NCBI GenBank assembly: GCA_023229665.1
Contig: JALNYW010000001.1
Coordinates: forward strand, 1 to 64,000
Source: Patescibacteria group bacterium
GTDB taxonomy: Bacteria > Patescibacteriota > Patescibacteriia > 2-12-FULL-60-25
Direction of reading: 5' to 3'
DNA: 64,000 bases
Made by a program: the position numbers and the translations under genes. Shown here one piece after another: positions 8,159 to 16,238 of the stretch. Position 1 is the stretch's first letter; each line of letters opens with the position of its first letter. The notes beneath the pieces are model-generated. The model was not told the DNA's origin, made no database searches, and saw only the letters and a program-made list of their open reading frames with translations.

Positions 8159-8209
8159 ATTCTGTCGGAATGAGGCCCGTATTGCAATACGGGCCTTCCG
8201 TGGTAGGGT
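8159..8209. promoter_or_regulatory. Divergent promoters over a 24-base palindrome
   Basis: A perfect 24-base palindrome at 8173-8196 is centred on TTGCAA. That central hexamer can act as -35 in both directions: with CAGAAT on the minus strand (8159-8164, spacer 17) for rmlB, and with TAGGGT on the plus strand (8204-8209, spacer 16) for the glycosyltransferase at 8222. No T run follows in either direction, so an operator fits better than a terminator. This is inference. Confidence 0.5.
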
Positions 8210-8221
8210 ATTTCTCGATTT

Positions 8222-9118
8222 ATGGCCGATTCAAGCCAAAAAGATTTGGCAGTTGTCATTGTGACCTGGAACGTGAAAGACGCGGTCCTCGACAACCTGC
8301 GTTCGATTTTTGCGTCGTCGCCGATGCCTTGGTTTGACGTGGTGGTGGTTGATAACGCGTCCGAGGACGGGACGGTCGAGGCGGTCCGGGAGCATTTCCC
8401 GCAGGTGGCCATTATCGCGAACAAGGAAAACCTCGGTTTCTCCAAAGCCTGCAATCAGGGAATCGCCGCGACGAATGGGCGCCACGTCTTGCTTTTGAAT
8501 CCCGACATGCGCGTCGAGCCGGATGCTCTCGCGAAGACGGTCGCCTACCTCGATCAAAGCCCGGAAGTCGGCGTGCTTGGGCCGAAGCTCATCAACTCCC
8601 ACGGGCATGCGATCCATCACATGCGCCGCTTCCCAACGATCAAGGATCAATTGATCAACCTGTTCAAATTGCCGCACCTCTTCCCGGAGCTAATGCATCG
8701 GTACCATGCGCGCGATTTGGATTTGGAGACGGAGCAGCGCGTCGATACCGTGCGCGGGGCGTACTTCGCCATCAACCGCAGCGCCTTGACCAAGGTCGGC
8801 ATTTTGGACGAACGCTTTTATATCTGGTTTGAGGAGGTGGACTACTGCAAGCGCGTGAAGCATGCCGGACTGGAAGTCCATTACGTGCCCAGCATCGTCG
8901 CCCATGATTTGGTGGGGCGGAGTTTTGCCCAGCGCGCCTTGTATTGGAAACAAAAGATGTTCATTCGATCCTTGATCCGCTATTTCGAAAAGTGGCATCC
9001 GACGTGGGAAGTGTGGATGCTCTACGCGATCAAGCCGCCGATTCTCGGCATGGCTATTTTTGCGGAAGTGTTGTTCCGGATTTTTCCGTCGCTGGAGGGG
9101 AAGATCCGTTTCGTATGA
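8222..9118 (+). CDS. GT2 glycosyltransferase, rhamnosyltransferase-like
   Basis: This 298-residue GT-A fold transferase resembles WbbL/rhamnosyltransferases. The nucleotide-binding motif VVVDNASEDGT is at 41-51, the metal motif appears as NPD at 93-95 in place of DXD, and EEVDYCKR near 213 carries the catalytic acid region. The C-terminus has a short hydrophobic segment (PPILGMAIFAEVLF) that could attach it to the membrane. It is the first of three GT2 genes with 4-base ATGA overlaps, divergent from rmlB. Transfer of dTDP-rhamnose is an inference from the neighbourhood. Confidence 0.88.
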   Translation: MADSSQKDLAVVIVTWNVKDAVLDNLRSIFASSPMPWFDVVVVDNASEDGTVEAVREHFPQVAIIANKENLGFSKACNQGIAATNGRHVLLLNPDMRVEPDALAKTVAYLDQSPEVGVLGPKLINSHGHAIHHMRRFPTIKDQLINLFKLPHLFPELMHRYHARDLDLETEQRVDTVRGAYFAINRSALTKVGILDERFYIWFEEVDYCKRVKHAGLEVHYVPSIVAHDLVGRSFAQRALYWKQKMFIRSLIRYFEKWHPTWEVWMLYAIKPPILGMAIFAEVLFRIFPSLEGKIRFV

Positions 9119-10134
9119 AGGTCGCGATCCAAGTCATCCTGTACCACAGCTCGAAGCACCTCGCGCCGCTTTTGGAATCCCTGAAGGCGCAGACCTTCCG
9201 GGATTTTGAAATTTATTTTCAGGAAAATTCCCTCGATGCCGATGAAGCCGCGCGCTGCCGTGATTTGATCACATCCTCCGGTTTGCCGGCGACGTTCTCG
9301 ATTTCAAAAACCAATACGGGTTTCACGGCCCACAACGAATTATTCGCGCAATCTACTGCGCCCGGCGTCTTCGTGTTGAATGACGACACCATTCTTGATC
9401 CGGAATGTCTTGGACATCTCGTGAAGACGATGGAGTCCGACGAGACGATCGCCTCCGTGACGCCGCTTATTTTTCGCGTGCCGCGTGGCACGATGCGCGC
9501 GCCGTCCGTCACCGATGAGTTGGAAGTGGATACGGCCGGACATGAGTACCGTCTGCTGTCCGATATCCGCGATATCGGTTCCGGCCGAAAATGGGGGAGC
9601 GTGAAGTCGGAATTGGCGCGTTCCGGCGAAGTCTTTGGCGTGGCCGGGACGGCGGCTTTGTATCGAAGGTCAGCGGTTTTGGCCGTCTCACCCGACGCCA
9701 CGCTCTATGACCCGACCTTCTTCATGTACAAGGAAGACGTGGACTTGGATTTGCGGTTACGACGCGGAGGCTGGAAGACCTGGCGCGCTTCGGATGCGAT
9801 CGTGTTCCATGCGCGTTCCATTTCCGGAAAACCGAGCCTGACGCTTTCCCGTCTTGCGCAAGAACGTTCGCGTCCGCCGCGCTTGCGACGTTGGACGTAT
9901 CGCAACACGCATCATCTCTATACCTATCATTGGTCGCCGGCCATCGGCGCCAAGGATTTATTTTTTGGTTTCTTTTTTGAAGTCATGCGTTCGCTTGGCG
10001 TATTCGTCGCGTCGCCGGCAGTTTGGTTCGGCGGCGTTTCGGATTTATTGCACGCATTACCCGCCGCCTATCGCCGCCGCAAAAAAATGGAAGCCATGGG
10101 GCTGAAACATATCCGCTTTATTGATCTCGTATGA
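9115..10134 (+). CDS. GT2 glycosyltransferase
   Basis: This 339-residue family 2 glycosyltransferase starts at the ATG that overlaps the preceding stop by four bases; the frame is open further upstream but lies within the previous gene. It shows the N-terminal strand KVAIQVILYHSS, NTGFTAHNELF for nucleotide binding, VLNDDT as the metal-binding acid motif near residue 82, and YKEDVDLDLRLRRGGW in the catalytic region. A hydrophobic C-terminal stretch (LFFGFFFEVM) suggests membrane contact. It probably adds a sugar to the same surface polysaccharide as its neighbours; the substrate is unknown. Confidence 0.87.
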   Translation: MKVAIQVILYHSSKHLAPLLESLKAQTFRDFEIYFQENSLDADEAARCRDLITSSGLPATFSISKTNTGFTAHNELFAQSTAPGVFVLNDDTILDPECLGHLVKTMESDETIASVTPLIFRVPRGTMRAPSVTDELEVDTAGHEYRLLSDIRDIGSGRKWGSVKSELARSGEVFGVAGTAALYRRSAVLAVSPDATLYDPTFFMYKEDVDLDLRLRRGGWKTWRASDAIVFHARSISGKPSLTLSRLAQERSRPPRLRRWTYRNTHHLYTYHWSPAIGAKDLFFGFFFEVMRSLGVFVASPAVWFGGVSDLLHALPAAYRRRKKMEAMGLKHIRFIDLV

Positions 10135-11219
10135 TGCCGAACGTCGGAATTATTTATCTCACCTTCCCGACGAAGAATTGGGAACGCGATATCGACCGCG
10201 CCATGCGTTCGTTCGAGCAGCTCGACTATCCAAAAGATCGCGTGGAGTTGATTTGCGTCGAGTCGAAAGGGAGTCGCGCTCCGGTAAAAGAATGGTTTGA
10301 AAAAAACTGGATGCCGAAATCCGGAGGCTCCTTGCCCCGTATCCATTATGTGTTCAATGATCGGGAGTTGGGTTTTGCCGCGAACAACAACCTGGGGTTT
10401 GAAAAAGCCAAAGAACTCGGCTGTGAATATGTCCATCTGACTAATGAAGATACCGACGTGGCTCCGGACTATCTGACCCGGGCGGTCGAATGCGCGCAGA
10501 GCGATCCGAAGATCGGCGCGGTCCAGTCGCTCATCTTGCTGGGAGAAGAGCGCGACAAGGTGAACTCCATCGGGAACGCCTTCCACTTTTTGGGATTTGG
10601 ATATTCAAAGGGGTACAAGCAGCAAGCAGCAAGTAACAAATATCAGCGTGAAGAGATTGGTTACGCCTCCGGCGCCGGTGTCCTGGTGCGCGTTTCAGCC
10701 ATCGATGGTTCGCTCTTCGATGAGAAGTTTTTTTCCTACCACGAAGACACCGATCTTTCGCTGCGTTTGAAACTACGCGGTTACAAAGTCGTGATCGAGC
10801 CGAAGTCCGTCATTTGGCATTATTACGAATTTGCCAAAGCCAAAATCAATTATTATTGGATGGAACGAAATCGCTACGCGCTGATCTTCAGCTATTACCG
10901 GCCGTGGACGCTCTTTCTGGTTCTGCCCGCATTGATCGGCGTGGATATCGCGACCCTCATCCTTTCGATTCCCGGCGGTTGGTCAGACATGAAATTGAAG
11001 GTCTATCGTGATGTGTTTTCTTCCTCATTTTGGAAGTGGATCGGAGAGCGGCGCCGTTCCATTAAAGCCGCCCGTAAAGTAGGCGACAGGGAATTGCTCA
11101 ATTTGGCCGTCGCCAGCATCGAATTCCAGGAAGCGGCTGTCCAGAATCCCATCGTGACCTATGTCGGGAACCCGGTTTTAAAAGCGTATTGGTGGGTGAT
11201 CCGGCGGCTTTTGGTCTAG
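10131..11219 (+). CDS. GT2 glycosyltransferase
   Basis: This 362-residue family 2 glycosyltransferase overlaps the preceding stop by four bases; the second Met at 10134 is an equally possible start. GFAANNNLGFEKA, HLTNEDTDV and SYHEDTDLSLRLKLRGY are the nucleotide, metal and catalytic motifs. A hydrophobic pair of segments (LFLVLPALIGVDIATLIL) near residue 260 suggests membrane association. Bases 10617-10644 inside the gene are four tandem heptamers of the type found between genes elsewhere in the window, read as KQQAASNKYQ. Confidence 0.87.
   Translation: MMPNVGIIYLTFPTKNWERDIDRAMRSFEQLDYPKDRVELICVESKGSRAPVKEWFEKNWMPKSGGSLPRIHYVFNDRELGFAANNNLGFEKAKELGCEYVHLTNEDTDVAPDYLTRAVECAQSDPKIGAVQSLILLGEERDKVNSIGNAFHFLGFGYSKGYKQQAASNKYQREEIGYASGAGVLVRVSAIDGSLFDEKFFSYHEDTDLSLRLKLRGYKVVIEPKSVIWHYYEFAKAKINYYWMERNRYALIFSYYRPWTLFLVLPALIGVDIATLILSIPGGWSDMKLKVYRDVFSSSFWKWIGERRRSIKAARKVGDRELLNLAVASIEFQEAAVQNPIVTYVGNPVLKAYWWVIRRLLV
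10617..10644. repeat. Heptamer repeat inside a GT2 gene
   Basis: Four tandem units AAGCAGC, AAGCAGC, AAGTAAC and AAATATC fit the window-wide KTGNTAC family when read on the other strand. Position within a coding region is unusual for the family. Confidence 0.5.
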
Positions 11220-11222
11220 CTC

Positions 11223-11251
11223 TTGCCAAGAATAAGGCTTTTTGCTAATCT
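11223..11251 (+). promoter_or_regulatory. Promoter of rpmE
   Basis: TTGCCA (11223-11228), 17 bases, TAATCT (11246-11251). The ATG is 13 bases past the -10, giving a leader of about seven bases. Confidence 0.65.
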
Positions 11252-11264
11252 TTCGCCCATCCAT

Positions 11265-11573
11265 ATGAAGGCCGAAATCCATCCGAATTATCACACCGAC
11301 GCCAAGATTAGCTGTCTTTCTTGCGGCTACGAGGTGACCACGGGCTCAACCATGCCTGAAATCAAGGTTGAATTGTGCTACAAGTGCCACCCGTTCTACA
11401 CCGGCAAGCAGAACCTCGTGGACACGGGCGGCCGCGTCGACCGTTTCTCGCGCCTCAAGACCCGCTCCACCGAAAAGGCTGCGACCGCTTCAAGCAAGAA
11501 GGCCAAGACCGCCAAGCGTGCGGCCGTGAAAGCAGAAAAGAAGTCCGCCAAGACCCCCAAGGTCGAAGCTTAG
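11265..11573 (+). CDS. rpmE: 50S ribosomal protein bL31
   Basis: This 102-residue zinc-type bL31 contacts the central protuberance and bridges to the small subunit. It begins MKAEIHPNYH, and Cys17-x2-Cys20 with Cys38-x2-Cys41 make the zinc site. Core homology ends near residue 66 and a Lys/Ala-rich tail of about 36 residues follows, so it is longer than the usual 66-72. The start at 11265 is preferred over the in-frame ATG at 11223, which lies in the promoter -35. prfA follows, an order common in bacteria. Confidence 0.95.
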   Translation: MKAEIHPNYHTDAKISCLSCGYEVTTGSTMPEIKVELCYKCHPFYTGKQNLVDTGGRVDRFSRLKTRSTEKAATASSKKAKTAKRAAVKAEKKSAKTPKVEA

Positions 11574-11581
11574 GTTATTTT

Positions 11582-11614
11582 AAACCGCGCTGGCATAATG
11601 CTAGGGCGGTTTTA
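11582..11614 (+). terminator. Terminator between rpmE and prfA
   Basis: AAACCGC pairs with GCGGTTTT across an imperfectly self-paired centre that also contains a possible -10 (CATAAT, 11594-11599) for prfA. It may be an attenuating terminator with a promoter inside. Confidence 0.55.
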
Positions 11615-11616
11615 AT

Positions 11617-12684
11617 ATGTCTTTGATTGAGCAGGCGAAACTCGCCCTTGAAGAACTCGTGAAAGCCGAGGCCGCCATGGCGGACCCCGCGGTTTTTGCC
11701 GATCAGAAAAAGTTGAAGGAGACTTCGATCGCGTTTAATCACGCCAAGATCAAGGCGGAAGGCGCCAAGCGCTTATTGAATTTGGACCAGGCCGTGAAGG
11801 ATGCGAAGGAAGCGGTTTCCTCGAGCGATGCTGAGATGAAGGAAATGGGCACGGCCGAACTTACGCGTCTTGAGCCGGAGCTCGCGGCTGCGACCGAAGC
11901 GTTTGAGATTTTGCTCGTTCCCCCGGACCCGCATGACCAGAACGACATCATCATGGAAATCCGCGCCGGTGCGGGCGGCGATGAAGCCGCCCTCTTCGCG
12001 GCGGATTTAATGCGCATGTATATCCGTTTTGCGGAACGCCATAATTGGAAAGCGAACCTTTTGAGCGAGTCCACCAATGAAGTCGGCGGTTACAAAGAAG
12101 TCGTGGTGTCGATCAAAGGCTCGGGCGCTTATGGTTTGTTGAAATACGAAATGGGCGTGCACCGCGTGCAGCGCGTTCCGGTCACCGAAAAAGCCGGACG
12201 CATCCATACCTCGACCGCGACCGTGGCCGTGCTCCCGGAAATCGAAGAAACCGAAGTCCATATCGAACAGAAAGATTTGCGCATCGATACGTTCTGTTCC
12301 GGCGGCAAGGGCGGCCAGTCGGTGAATACGACCAAGTCGGCCGTGCGCATCACCCACATTCCGACGGGGATCGTGGTTTCGTGTCAGGATGAACGTTCGC
12401 AATTGCAGAACCGTGACCGCGCCATGACGGTTTTGCGCTCGCGCATTTGGGAGGCGGAGGAAGAAAAGAAGCGCTCCAAATACGACGCCGAACGCCGAAG
12501 CCAAATCGGTTCGGGCGACCGTTCCGAAAAAATCCGCACGTATAACGTGCCGCAGGACCGCATCACCGACCACCGCATCAAGAAGTCCTGGCACAATTTG
12601 CCGACCATTCTCGATGGCGATCTCGAGCCGGTGATCCTGGCCGTGAAATCAGGCAAAAAGGGGAGCGACGAAGACGAGGAATAA
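11617..12684 (+). CDS. prfA: Peptide chain release factor 1
   Basis: This 355-residue class I release factor reads UAA and UAG. The codon-recognition tripeptide is PVT at 188-190, in VHRVQRVPVTEKAGRIHTS, which is RF1-type rather than the SPF of RF2. The peptidyl-hydrolysis GGQ is at 232-234 within CSGGKGGQSVNTT; the residue after GGQ is Ser235, where His is usual. The N-terminal coiled domain and the C-terminal DHRI...WHNLPTILDGDLE are present at normal length. No prmC, which methylates the GGQ Gln, follows in this window. Confidence 0.96.
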   Translation: MSLIEQAKLALEELVKAEAAMADPAVFADQKKLKETSIAFNHAKIKAEGAKRLLNLDQAVKDAKEAVSSSDAEMKEMGTAELTRLEPELAAATEAFEILLVPPDPHDQNDIIMEIRAGAGGDEAALFAADLMRMYIRFAERHNWKANLLSESTNEVGGYKEVVVSIKGSGAYGLLKYEMGVHRVQRVPVTEKAGRIHTSTATVAVLPEIEETEVHIEQKDLRIDTFCSGGKGGQSVNTTKSAVRITHIPTGIVVSCQDERSQLQNRDRAMTVLRSRIWEAEEEKKRSKYDAERRSQIGSGDRSEKIRTYNVPQDRITDHRIKKSWHNLPTILDGDLEPVILAVKSGKKGSDEDEE

Positions 12685-12693
12685 GGCGGGAGA

Positions 12694-12724
12694 AACGAGG
12701 ATTGACACGATCCTCGTTTTTCTT
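12694..12724 (+). terminator. Terminator of prfA
   Basis: AACGAGGAT (12694-12702) pairs with ATCCTCGTT (12710-12718), followed by a T-rich tract. The sequence TTGACA falls in the loop, but no good -10 follows at the right distance. Confidence 0.8.
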
Positions 12725-12790
12725 TTGTTCCATCGTTAGGATCGGGGTGGTTCGTTCGAGCCAAAGATTTCAACCTGTGGAGGTATTGCC

Positions 12791-13837
12791 TTGAAAGATA
12801 TTCCCATCATTGATACGTCGAAATTCCTCGCGCAGGGCGGGGATGACGAGCAGTGCGTTGCGCTCAAGGATGCCGTTAGCCACTACGGCCTGGCCATCAT
12901 CCTCGACGAGCGCGTCGAACCGGGGCTACCCGTGAAATATCGGGAAGTCGCGCAGGAAGTTTTCAAGCTTCCTCCCGATGTGAAGGCGAAGTACATCCAG
13001 CCGCCGCTTGAAGATGGCCGTCAGCTGTACGAGAACGGTTGGAGACCGCCTTTCACCGAGAGGCCGCGCCGCCGGGACGAGGTTCTGCACCTCATCCCGG
13101 ATCAGGCGAAGCCCAAGGATCCGCCGTCTGAAGATCCGAAAGAGCGTTTGATGTACCCGTTCGGCAAACCCCGACAGGGTTCGCAGTTCCCGACGATCGA
13201 TCTCGCGGAGCCGATCATCGTCAATGAGGTCGAGGGGTATCGCGAGACGTCTGAGGCCTGGGGCCGCACCATGTACATGGTGCTCATGACCGTGGCGCAG
13301 ATGTTGGCCATCGGTTTCGGCGAGCCGCGCGACCTGTTCTGGTCATTGCTCGAGCATGGTCCGCATCGTCTCGCGCCGACCGGCCTCGATCTCTCGAAAT
13401 GGGGACCGGGTACGGTCGCGGCGGGTTTCCACAACGACATGTCCGCCTTCACGCTGCACGGCATGTCGAATTGGCCGGGTCTGTGGGCTTGGACCCGCTT
13501 CTGGGAGAAGTTCGCGGTGCGTCTGCCCGATGAGCGGCATCTGCTGCTCCAAGTCGGGCGCGCGCTCGAGCATCTGACAGCCGGCGCCGTCATGCGCGGC
13601 TATCACGAAGTCGTGATTGGCGAAGAGCGGCAGGATATTCTCCGCGCCCTGCTCCTCGCCGGTCAGAAGCCGTGGCGCGTGACCACGACTTCGTTCTGCC
13701 ACATCGCCACGGACTCGTGGCTCGAGCCGATCGGGGGGTTCGTCAATCTCCCATTGGCTGAGAAGTACATCGTCCAGCGTATTCTCAGCGGAGCGCGCCA
13801 AGAGGAGTCGATCTTTCGCAAGGCGAGGCGTGCTTGA
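12791..13837 (+). CDS. 2-oxoglutarate/Fe(II) oxygenase-like protein
   Basis: This 348-residue protein resembles the isopenicillin-N-synthase branch of 2OG-Fe(II) oxygenases. The N-terminal half has the DIOX_N pattern (IPIIDTSKFL...DAVSHYGLAII). Likely iron ligands are His214 and Asp216 in GFHNDMSAFTLHG and His272 in MRGYHEVV. The substrate is unknown. It starts at TTG, with GGAGG at 12779-12783 eight bases upstream. Codon use is C/G-ending and the gene stands alone between prfA and a sugar nucleotidyltransferase; its stop lies within the terminator. The 2OG-binding Arg could not be placed with confidence. Confidence 0.7.
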   Translation: MKDIPIIDTSKFLAQGGDDEQCVALKDAVSHYGLAIILDERVEPGLPVKYREVAQEVFKLPPDVKAKYIQPPLEDGRQLYENGWRPPFTERPRRRDEVLHLIPDQAKPKDPPSEDPKERLMYPFGKPRQGSQFPTIDLAEPIIVNEVEGYRETSEAWGRTMYMVLMTVAQMLAIGFGEPRDLFWSLLEHGPHRLAPTGLDLSKWGPGTVAAGFHNDMSAFTLHGMSNWPGLWAWTRFWEKFAVRLPDERHLLLQVGRALEHLTAGAVMRGYHEVVIGEERQDILRALLLAGQKPWRVTTTSFCHIATDSWLEPIGGFVNLPLAEKYIVQRILSGARQEESIFRKARRA

Positions 13838-13858
13838 TCCCTTTCGGGATCATTTTTT
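13835..13858 (+). terminator. Terminator overlapping the oxygenase gene stop
   Basis: TGATCCC and GGGATCA pair around TTTC, followed by TTTTTT. The stop codon TGA is the first three bases of the hairpin. Confidence 0.85.
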
Positions 13859-13876
13859 GTTATCATCCAGCGCGAT

Positions 13877-14551
13877 ATGGATGCCATCATTTTGGCGGCG
13901 GGTCGCGGCACTCGTTTGCGGCCGCTGACCGATGCCGTTCCCAAACCCCTGATCCCGATCCACGGCCGTGGAACTTTGCTGCGTACGTTGGATATTTTGC
14001 CGCCGGAGATCGATCGCATTATTTTGGCCGTTGGATATCTCGAAGCGCAGATCCGCGCCGCGGTCGGGCACGAATGGAAAGGCAGGCCAGTTATGTATGT
14101 AAGCCATACCGTGTTAGACGGGACCGGTCCGACGGTTCGTGATTGTGAACCGCAGATCAAGGGTGAGCGCTTTGTCGTGTTGAACGGAGACGATCTCTAT
14201 GGGGAAAACGATTTGCAGGAGCTGGTGAAGCACGACCGCGCCATTCTTTTTTACGAAAACGTATTTCTCAAAGGCGGCGACGGGTGGTTGGTGGAGGGTG
14301 GATTGATCCGGGGATTCGAGGCCGTCCCGCCGGGCGGATCGGGCCGCTTGAATATCAATGGGATGAAACTCGGACGCGAGTGGTTTGCGACGACGCCCGT
14401 GCCCACGCCGGGAAAAACCGACGAATGGAGTTTGCCGCATGCCATCCCGCAGCTTTTGGATCGGTATCCGTACGATGCCGTCCGGGCGCATTTTTGGATG
14501 CCGGTCGGAACGCTTGAAGAGCTCAAGGCGGCGGAAGCCGTGATATCCTGA
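13877..14551 (+). CDS. Sugar nucleotidyltransferase
   Basis: This 224-residue NTP-transferase-fold protein activates a sugar phosphate as NDP- or CMP-sugar. LAAGRGTRLRPLT at 7-19 is the nucleotide-binding signature, the conserved Lys lies in PKPLIPI, and NGDD near 100 supplies the metal-binding Asp. It is slightly shorter than ManC or GlmU pyrophosphorylase domains. The exact sugar is unknown. A -10 (TATCAT, 13861-13866, extended TGT) lies ten bases before the ATG, with no Shine-Dalgarno sequence. Confidence 0.85.
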   Translation: MDAIILAAGRGTRLRPLTDAVPKPLIPIHGRGTLLRTLDILPPEIDRIILAVGYLEAQIRAAVGHEWKGRPVMYVSHTVLDGTGPTVRDCEPQIKGERFVVLNGDDLYGENDLQELVKHDRAILFYENVFLKGGDGWLVEGGLIRGFEAVPPGGSGRLNINGMKLGREWFATTPVPTPGKTDEWSLPHAIPQLLDRYPYDAVRAHFWMPVGTLEELKAAEAVIS

Positions 14552-14557
14552 TCCCGT

Positions 14558-15199
14558 ATGCCGATGCGCGCCTCAGGCAAGCAAGTCGGAGCTTCCGTGG
14601 GGAAGATGCTTTTCGGCGGCCAAGATGCGAAACGCATCCAGCATCGGTTGGAGAAGAAGGGCGGCGAAAAACTTCAGCAGGCCTTGATCAAGCGCGGCGT
14701 CACCGACGTGGATACGAAAGACATCGCAAAGGCGTTATCCGGCGAGAGCAGGGGAAGCTGGTCGCAATCCCGATACAAGCAAGTGGTTGCGGCGCTTCAA
14801 GATGTCGGCATGGCGCAGAAAGCGAAAAGCGCGAGCTCCATGGTGTTGAAAGCGGCCCGTAATGCGCAGCAAGCCTTGGAGGGCCCGCATCTCACGCCGG
14901 AACAGATCAAGGCGCGCCTGAAAGAGTTGGCTCGCGAGCGCCGTTCTGAAGCGAATGCGGAGGAAGCGGAGGGGCAAATGGGCGTTCTGGACCGTATGCG
15001 TGGAGCCCAGGGGAGGGCAAATAAGGTCGATTTGGCGGCCCAGGAGGGGGCTCTTTTGGAGTCTCAAAACCCGTTTTCCGAGACTTCTTCGGTTCGGGAT
15101 GTTCGGGACCAGCTTCGGAAGGATTTAGGATTGCAGCCAAAAATTGCTTTAGATAAGCCAAAAAATATTGTTGATGAAGAAACGGGTTTTCAGGCCTAG
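14558..15199 (+). CDS. Basic hypothetical protein
   Basis: No family was recognised. The 213 residues are Lys/Arg/Gln/Ala-rich, mostly predicted helix, with no membrane segment or signal peptide. Residues 100-150 look like a charged coiled coil (KARLKELARERRSEANAEEA). The second Met at 14564 is an alternative start. A possible -10 (TATCCT, 14544-14549) overlaps the end of the preceding gene eight bases before the ATG. Base usage fits the resident genes. Confidence 0.6.
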   Translation: MPMRASGKQVGASVGKMLFGGQDAKRIQHRLEKKGGEKLQQALIKRGVTDVDTKDIAKALSGESRGSWSQSRYKQVVAALQDVGMAQKAKSASSMVLKAARNAQQALEGPHLTPEQIKARLKELARERRSEANAEEAEGQMGVLDRMRGAQGRANKVDLAAQEGALLESQNPFSETSSVRDVRDQLRKDLGLQPKIALDKPKNIVDEETGFQA

Positions 15200-15202
15200 T
15201 CA

Positions 15203-15231
15203 TTGACAAAACAATGATTTTATAGTATAAA
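15203..15231 (+). promoter_or_regulatory. Strong promoter of the lipoprotein gene
   Basis: TTGACA (15203-15208), a 17-base spacer and TATAAA (15226-15231). The -35 lies within a small inverted repeat CATTG/CAATG. Confidence 0.75.
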
Positions 15232-15306
15232 AGCACGTTCCCCAGCTATGGCTGCGGGTGCCTTCGCGGACAAGGTGTTCGCGATGAAGAGAGAAAGAGG
15301 TGCCAC

Positions 15307-16110
15307 ATGGGCATCCGACTGCACGGTCAGAACATGTCGGCGATGCTCATCATCGCCATCCTCTCGGCTCTGGGCCTCGCGCTCGGAGGCTGCACGCTCA
15401 ATCGCTCGGCCCTTGGCTGCGCGCTCGAGGCAGACGACTCCGGTCGATGCGTCAGCATCGACGCCGGTCCGGTGGACGCCTTCGTCATGATGACGGACGG
15501 CGACCTCCCGGATGCGCCCGATGCGTGGGTGGACATCGACGCCGACCTCCCGGTCGACGCCGGTCCCGACGCGTGGGTGGATCCCGACGGCGGGCCGCCC
15601 GACTCCGGTCCGCCGGACGGGGGTCCTCCCGACGGCGGGCCGCTCGACGGCGGACCTCCGGACGCGGGATTCCCGACGGGTCCGCTTCACCTCAACTTCA
15701 ACGCGGCCACCGGCATGACCGGCATCGCGTTCCAGGTGTGGTGGATCATGGGTCCCGGCGACACCCGCTACTCGGCCTGGTACTACTGGCGGGCCAGCGA
15801 CTGTCGTCGCTCCGGCTCGTCCGTGCTCTGCCAGATGGACGTGCCGGAGCTCGCGAGCGGAAGGATGATCGACTTCTTTCCGTTCGACGACACAGCCGGC
15901 GCGGCGACCTGTACGGCCGCCACCTGTCCGAGTCTGTGTACGCGGTCGGAGTGTCCCGGCTATCCGCCCATGGGCACCTTCGCGTACTCCGCCTCGTACA
16001 GCTCGGTGCCGGTGCTCGATGGCGAGATCGTCATCAACGCCGACCCCGGCACGGCCTCCGACGGCCCCGCTCCCAACGACTCGGCGGTTCTCCGCTTCCG
16101 GCTTCCCTGA
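15307..16110 (+). CDS. Lipoprotein with Asp/Gly/Pro repeats
   Basis: This 267-residue protein has a short basic N-terminus, a hydrophobic core and a lipobox LGGC with Cys29 as lipidated residue. Residues 45-120 are low complexity: acidic DADLPVDAGPDAWVD units and then PDGG/PDSGPP repeats. Residues 120-267 form a compact domain with several Cys and aromatics (FQVWWIMGPGD, YYWRASDC), probably disulphide-bonded outside the cell. The style of the repeat, and the GRCVSIDAGPVDA stretch before it, recalls lipoproteins of myxobacteria. Codons are strongly C/G-ending. The AGAGGTG Shine-Dalgarno lies six bases before the ATG. Confidence 0.75.
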   Translation: MGIRLHGQNMSAMLIIAILSALGLALGGCTLNRSALGCALEADDSGRCVSIDAGPVDAFVMMTDGDLPDAPDAWVDIDADLPVDAGPDAWVDPDGGPPDSGPPDGGPPDGGPLDGGPPDAGFPTGPLHLNFNAATGMTGIAFQVWWIMGPGDTRYSAWYYWRASDCRRSGSSVLCQMDVPELASGRMIDFFPFDDTAGAATCTAATCPSLCTRSECPGYPPMGTFAYSASYSSVPVLDGEIVINADPGTASDGPAPNDSAVLRFRLP

Positions 16111-16136
16111 AGCCGGCGGAACCCGCCGCCCAGCCT

Positions 16137-16174
16137 GACCGCCCCCGATGCACATCGGCAAGGCGGTCTTTTTC
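16137..16174 (+). terminator. Terminator of the lipoprotein gene
   Basis: GACCGCC (16137-16143) pairs with GGCGGTC (16162-16168) over an inner CCGATG/CATCGG pair; TTTTTC follows. Confidence 0.85.
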
Positions 16175-16203
16175 TTTTCCCTTTTCGCCGAATCGGCCAA
16201 CTC

Positions 16204-16232
16204 TTGCCATTTTTTGATGCTTCGGCTATAGT
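16204..16232 (+). promoter_or_regulatory. Promoter of rpsB-tsf
   Basis: TTGCCA (16204-16209), 17 bases, TATAGT (16227-16232). The leader to the rpsB ATG is about 115 bases. Confidence 0.75.
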
Positions 16233-16238
16233 CTCGCC

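Noticed and set aside
8944..9114. Longer start for the second GT2 gene
   Set aside because: It would lie wholly inside the preceding GT2 gene; the ATG at 9115 gives the normal family N-terminus and a 4-base overlap.
12702..12730. TTGACA in the prfA terminator as promoter of the oxygenase gene
   Set aside because: No acceptable -10 lies 15-19 bases downstream, so the match is probably incidental.
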